From Burhinus oedicnemus (Eukaryota; Chordata; Aves; Charadriiformes; Burhinidae): DNA of 64,000 nucleotides. The stretch lies in contig VFFE01007640.1 in NCBI GenBank assembly GCA_008921705.1, forward strand, positions 1,881,792-1,945,791, given 5' to 3'. Of this stretch, positions 58,501 to 64,000 are shown piece after piece. The position numbers were made by a program, and so were the translations under genes. Below the pieces are notes generated by a model. It worked only from the letters and a program-made list of their open reading frames with translations, searched no databases and was not told where the DNA came from. Numbering within the stretch: the stretch's first letter is position 1; each line of letters begins with the position of its first letter.

Positions 58501-61500
58501 CTACACAGTCATGTTTAATTGATATTCTCATCAAACTGTTAACATTGTAAAAAAAAATGCAGCACTTCAATACGTCAAGCCTGTGTACGTATATTAAATC
58601 CTGCTGGAAGTTTTTTTGACCTTGTAGGCAGACCGAAAAGGCAGGTTGTTTCTCGAAGCTTTCTAATAAGCCGCTGATTATTAGCTGAGCTCATTTGGAA
58701 ACCAGAGGCAAAATTTGTGAAAAATCTCGGGCCAGAGATCATCCTAAACAGAAACATCTTTGATCACCATTCCGGTGCCTAAATGTAAATGCTCATTTCT
58801 ACGCTGAAAAATTTAGAAATTGTTTCTTTTAAAGCAGGGGATGAGATCTTCCGAATTTCACCTAAAGATTTCTAATCAAAAGCTGTTCCTTCTCAAAAAA
58901 GTAAACTTATGTTGGACAGATAATCTATATGCAGGCTGGGGTAAATTAGCACAGGTTGGAAGATATTGTAATTCATACAACAAGGGTGGTTGGGCCAGAC
59001 CTGTTATAGAGACATTTATATTTAACCCGTGCCAGACTCAGGGTTCAAATTCTAACTCATCCTTTGTTGCTAAAACCTTATTCATAGACCAGACTCCATC
59101 AGGACAGGCCCCTGTACTCTGAGGTCGTGGAGACATGCGGGTCCTCTACTACCATTGTGTTTAAACAGGAGGACTCTTGCAGCTTTGAGGTAACATAACA
59201 AATATTGTTGCTAACTGCCTATTAGTGGTTGGTACTTCCACTCAGATTAAATCAAGTCACTTACGGGGCTCTGGGACTAAGTGGGAGACGAGCCACAGGA
59301 CAAGGGGAAAGTCTGTGGTCTGCTGTTGACTTGTAGTACTGCAACCCACGTTCAAGTTCAGCCCAAAGGAGAGGGGAAGAGATCATTTGCCACTGGGCAT
59401 ACCAGAAAACATCCAAAATCAGAACTAACTAAAGCAAATCTTTAAACTCTAACTCTAGAATTACTATATTGAGTGCAGTTCTGAAATTATCTAAAATGAA
59501 ATGGAGACTCTTCAAACCTCTTTATGTCCCTCTTCACGAATTTGCATTTCAGGACTGGTTTTAGACTTTCATTATCAGATGTAATCACCTTTTGATTACA
59601 AAAAAAGATGCTTTCAAATTCAAATATTCCCTTATTTATATAAAGAATCCTTGCCTGACCTGGTCTGACCTTGAAAACTGCTCAGTCTCTCTTGCAGAAT
59701 TTTCCATTATGTGTTACACAGTTTGAGCCAATTTTTGTGAATCTAGAGTTTCTGAGCAATCTACAGTGAATTAGGAACTTAAAATCCTAATTTTGTTTAA
59801 TACCAGGATGAAATTTTGAAGGGAATCTTCCAGTTGTCTCCACTTGCTGCGTTGGAACATCGTCTGTTCCCATTTTGTTGCGCTCCCCAGTGCAGGCACA
59901 GCCTCAGGTGTCTATGAGACCTGGTCTAGATTCTCCTTGTTTATGGTAGCACCTTTGCTTCTACTTTTGGAGCTCCATTAGCTAAAAAATGGGATGATTT
60001 TTACTAAGTTTCATGTGTAGACTTTCCAACTTGTTACAGACACCAGTAAAGGTGGGTTCAGAAAAGCTCTAGAGAAGACACTTTTCTTGTTGATCAAACA
60101 GGAGACCTAGGCTCTTGCTATAAGCATTTTAAATCGTCCTGCTGAGAAGAATCACACCTTTTCTACTTTATTTGGGCTTAGCAGAGAAATTTGGCCTTTA
60201 AACTGAGGCAGCCAGATTTGAAAAAGTACTTACAACCCCACCATCGCCCTTCAATTCTTCACTGGAAATGCTCTTAGGTTTTGTTGATAGTTGATACTGT
60301 ATCATGTTAAATATTGTTACTTTGAGTAAATAACCTAAAATATTTCCTTTCTTCTTTCAAGTGCTTAACTTCTTTCTTTCTTTGATAGGCTGTGATTGCA
60401 CTGTATTATTCCATATTAATTGAATAATGTCTCCCTTTGAACTGTTTTGTAGCAGCAGTGAAAAGATCTAGGTAGCTAAGTATGTCGTATATATCACAAT
60501 TTTCTGCAAGTCTGTGGGGGATTCACATCTGTTATTAGGATTATTTAGAAATGTCATGGCTCTAACATAAAAAAGAAATTAAGAAATATCATTCTCTGTA
60601 GCAGTTTGTAACTTGGCTCCAAGTATGGACATCTCAGCTGCCTTATATTAGATGAAATTAATTTAGACCTAAGAGGATGATTCACGGGCGTGCTATAAAG
60701 TTCATAGTGCAAATTCAAAACTTCTAGTGGTTTCAGTAGGGTTTGGCTCAAATTCAAACGAAGCAGGATTCTAACATGAAACAACTGTTATCCTTGAAAC
60801 CTAATGCACATCTAATGATTGTTGCAATACCTAACCTTATTTTTACTTTTTTGAACTGAAATTTTAATAACAGTTGTGTTCACCAAAGATGTTCCAGCTG
60901 TCCAGTTCCTTTAGACCTTTCCTTTGCTGAAACAGAAGTCTCTCAAAAGCCATTCGCTAATCCAAGGATCCTGTAAGGTAGACAGCGTTTATCAATTAAT
61001 TATATGTAAAACGTGCAGTTATCCTGTGGCAGAAGTGCTTTTACCTCTCAGGGAGGTTAAATATGAATTTATTCCATATATGTGAAAAATTTTACCTCTT
61101 ATTAAACATTTCATGTTTTCCATGCCTACCTCTCTTTTTGTGTATACTGATCTCTAACCTTCAAGTCATAAAATGATTTATGCCTCGAAGATAATTTATT
61201 AAGTATAATCCACTTTGTTAATTAAAAGGTACAGTTGGCATAGTATTTGATATTGTTGCTAAATTAATTCATCAGATCCTTTAAAATAACAGCTAAGATA
61301 TGACCTTCTTATAGTGTTATCCTTAATGCTGGGTGAGGAAAGGAGGGCAAATTATTAGATTTAAGATCTGTGTCCACACTCTTAAAGAGAAGGAGCTTGT
61401 ATAAAGGGAAAAGGAAGCTCCTGACAGTGCAGACTAAATATGTAAGGAACTTTTACTTAACCATACAGGCAGATGAATCAATGTTTCGTTCCATTGCTCT

Positions 61501-64000
61501 GAAAAAAACCCTACTTCTTTTCTAAAACAAGAGTGAAGAGTAACAGGTAACCTGAATTAACCTGAGCTGGGTTGTTTTTCATTTAGAAATGTACAGTGTA
61601 CAGGTCTATAATGAATGTGTTTTGATTGAAGTAACTTGTAGTTAGAGCCCTACTGGAAGTCCTGTGATGAAAATGCCTCTTCACATGTGCCTCACTGCCT
61701 GAAGAGTCTTGCTGCTGGGATTATTGACAGTGGTTGACAGAGTGGTGAACTGCAGCTACTTCCACTCAGTCAGGAATCTGAGATTTTTCCCAAGGCAAAG
61801 AATTATTTTTGCTTTTTGGGTACACTGGGTATTTGTGTTGCCTTGGAGAATAAGATAAAGAACACTTCTGCGGTACAGATCTAACAATATTTGGAGGAAA
61901 AATCAGTTAGGATGCAGTCTTTGGTCCAGCAGACTTCAAGGTGGCTTCAATAGATGCAGAAAACTACTGGCATTGCTGAGCTCTTCCCAGGTAATGATGC
62001 CCTCATAGCCCCTAATGCGATGACATTCTGAATTGCTCTTGCCCAGAACTATCCCAGTTTCACCAAAGGTCCTCATGGAAGAGCACCTGCTTTGTTTTCC
62101 CTGTACCTCTCATTTATTTGTATATATCTCGGTTTATTTTTAATATCTCTTCTTTGGCTAATACCAATATCAACAAGGTATACTGTATTTAGGGTAGACA
62201 TGCGGTTGTGGCCAGTGCACAGACATGCATTTGAAGTCAGATAACACAAATGATTTTGTCTATGGTTGATTCTCATGTATCAGTTTGTTCATGTGCTTTT
62301 TTAGAAACCCAGAAAAACACAACTTATATATTCATTGTTGGGTTTTTAACTAATCGGTCAGCAATTGAAATCAGTGGAAAATACTACCGTGTGAGAAGGT
62401 GAGCATGAAGATCATGTAGTCAGGTCATTATTTGCTCTAGTTGCATTATTTAGACTAATATGTTGTATAAATGAATGTGGCACCAGTTCCTTGTTTATTT
62501 ATACAGATAATTCTAGGTTTCTGTAGTTTCCAAATGTCTGAATAAGGAAAACACTTATACTTTTACGTAAACCTTGCTCGCATCTTCAGGCAAGAAAATA
62601 TATTCTCATTTATACAGACTCCTCCTTTCTAGAAATTCATACAAATAGATTAAAAGCAATGTCAATAATCTAAGTTGTTATGTAGAAAATAGTCAATAGG
62701 TGAGACATTATTTCTAGTCATATTTTTCACCTAATTCAAAGGCTGTTGAAACTAAATAGTATTATTATAATTTCACTTTTTCATTTTTGATTTTCTATTA
62801 TTTCTATTTTTCCAAACATTTCAAAACATAACACCACTGTGAGCAGAACACGAGAGCAACATTCTTTCAGAATTATAGCGGGGCACGGTGGTCACATCAG
62901 AAAGTGCCGTGCCAGCCTGATTCCTCTTTAGGAGTGTATACCAGCTGAGGATACAGCAATAAAATGTTTAGTCATGAAAGTCAATAGGAAGGTGCTGTCT
63001 CATGTCAAAGCAAAATTGTAATCGAGTACACCCAGGGGGTACATAATTTATTTCAAAAGGAAGCTTTCTTCACTCCTCACCCTGCTCATTTCCAGTTAAT
63101 CGGAAAGAAATTGTCCTATTGTGGGTATGAAAGTCCCATTTACCCAGTTATTAAAAAAACCTTTTACTGGTCCTTTAAAGCAGAAGTTCAAATCAAACCA
63201 CTGTCAAACCTGTCAAAAGCATATTTTTCAGCTCTTTAGGAAGAAGGAAATTTGAAATTTTAATGATAATAATTCGGATTGTTTTGATAAATAACACAAT
63301 AGAAAAGACGTAATTCTTTAAGGAGAAAGAACAATCGTCAATGTCTTCCTTCATGTCTGTTGCACTATTTGTCAAAAATAAAATAAATGGATATACATCC
63401 CGTGCTAGATATGAAAACAGCTTCACTAGCAAGTAAAATAAAGGCATCAGAAGGATAAGGGGTTTCCAAACCCAGGAATGTGAATAAATATGAACAGAAG
63501 GAATTTAGGGTTATTTAGGGTTATCACAGCAACCCAAATAAAATTGATTTTATTGTTGATCTGGTTTTGTGAGTTGCCAATGAAATACACAGATGCTTTA
63601 GAGCGGATCAAATTTAACAACTCTGAAACTTCGTATATTTAAAAGCGTAATATAAATTTTAATCGGCATTTCCATATGGGAAGTTCTGTGGATGGGGCTG
63701 CGGAGCTCAGACGAAAACAACCATTTATGCCAGCATTTGTGGCACTGGGGCTAATGAGAAGTGTCTTACAAGGACAAAAGGGAAAGCTGCTATAAACACT
63801 GGGATCTGTACCATGGCAAAACGCTGAATTCCATCCCCTGCCACCTTCCATAGACCTCAGCCCTCCTGCTCCTTTTCTGTAGCACATTATAACCACAATT
63901 TTTTGGGGAAGTTCTGAGCTGTGTGGGATTTGGGAAGGCTATATGTGGAAGACGGTACATTTGCTGTGTGTTTCCTACAATCACAGGTGACAGGACTTGA
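58501..64000. other. Non-coding right end, no CR1 seen
   Basis: No gene recognised in 5.5 kb. The 100-codon frame at 58,820-59,122 and the minus-strand frames near 63,200-63,980 show no family. TTTAGGGTTA occurs twice in tandem at 63,504-63,523, too short to be a telomeric remnant. Confidence 0.45.

Noticed and set aside
63504..63523. Tandem TTTAGGGTTA, resembling telomere repeat TTAGGG
   Set aside because: Only two 10-mers, not hexamer periodic. Too short for an interstitial telomeric repeat.

Overview
The window looks like a non-coding stretch (intergenic or intronic) of a bird genome. The clearest sign is about twenty copies or fragments of CR1, the dominant avian LINE. They are recognised by the C-terminal reverse-transcriptase protein (words such as [20 protein letters not shown] and [13 protein letters not shown]) and by 3' ends made of short ATTCTATG or ATTCTGTG tandems. 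By my estimate CR1 covers about 11.5 kb, or 18% of the window. I see no host protein-coding gene, rRNA or tRNA that I would defend, and the long open frames are nearly all CR1 remnants.

Layout. At 455-2272 lies an unusual CR1 that keeps the rarely preserved 5' part (ORF1 with coiled coil and esterase, plus the start of the ORF2 endonuclease), fused by an internal deletion to its own 3' end. Plus-strand, mostly 5'-truncated CR1 copies follow at 5.9, 11.4-12.9, 17.9-19.0, 28.7 and 30.2-31.3 kb. A minus-strand copy sits at 26.4 kb. A pentanucleotide microsatellite (34,151-34,285) forms the tail of a minus-strand CR1. Further copies lie at 37.3 (-) and 38.6 kb (+). From 43.8 to 49.8 kb all copies are on the minus strand, including an old long element (46,431-49,200) split by a younger one (47,829-48,610). 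From 49.8 to 64.0 kb I recognise no CR1.

Between the CR1 copies the sequence is AT-rich and mostly featureless by eye. Exceptions are: a recurring foldback motif family (10.6, 29.6, 32.9, 38.5, 51.0 and 52.8 kb); several perfect hairpins; short tandem duplications; a possible ancient non-CR1 LINE tail at 27.86 kb; and candidate regulatory clusters, namely a POU-octamer palindrome with an E-box (23.7-23.9 kb), nine TGACA/TGTCA words in 274 bp (51.65-51.93 kb), and homeodomain and E-box palindromes (58.3-58.5 kb). One short interval (55,066-55,120) has good splice sites on both sides and could be a small exon.

Nothing here works as a gene system. The value of the window is as a record of CR1 insertion history and as a possible regulatory landscape in the CR1-free right end. 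All family calls come from recognising protein and terminal sequence by eye, so boundaries are approximate (about 10-30 bp).
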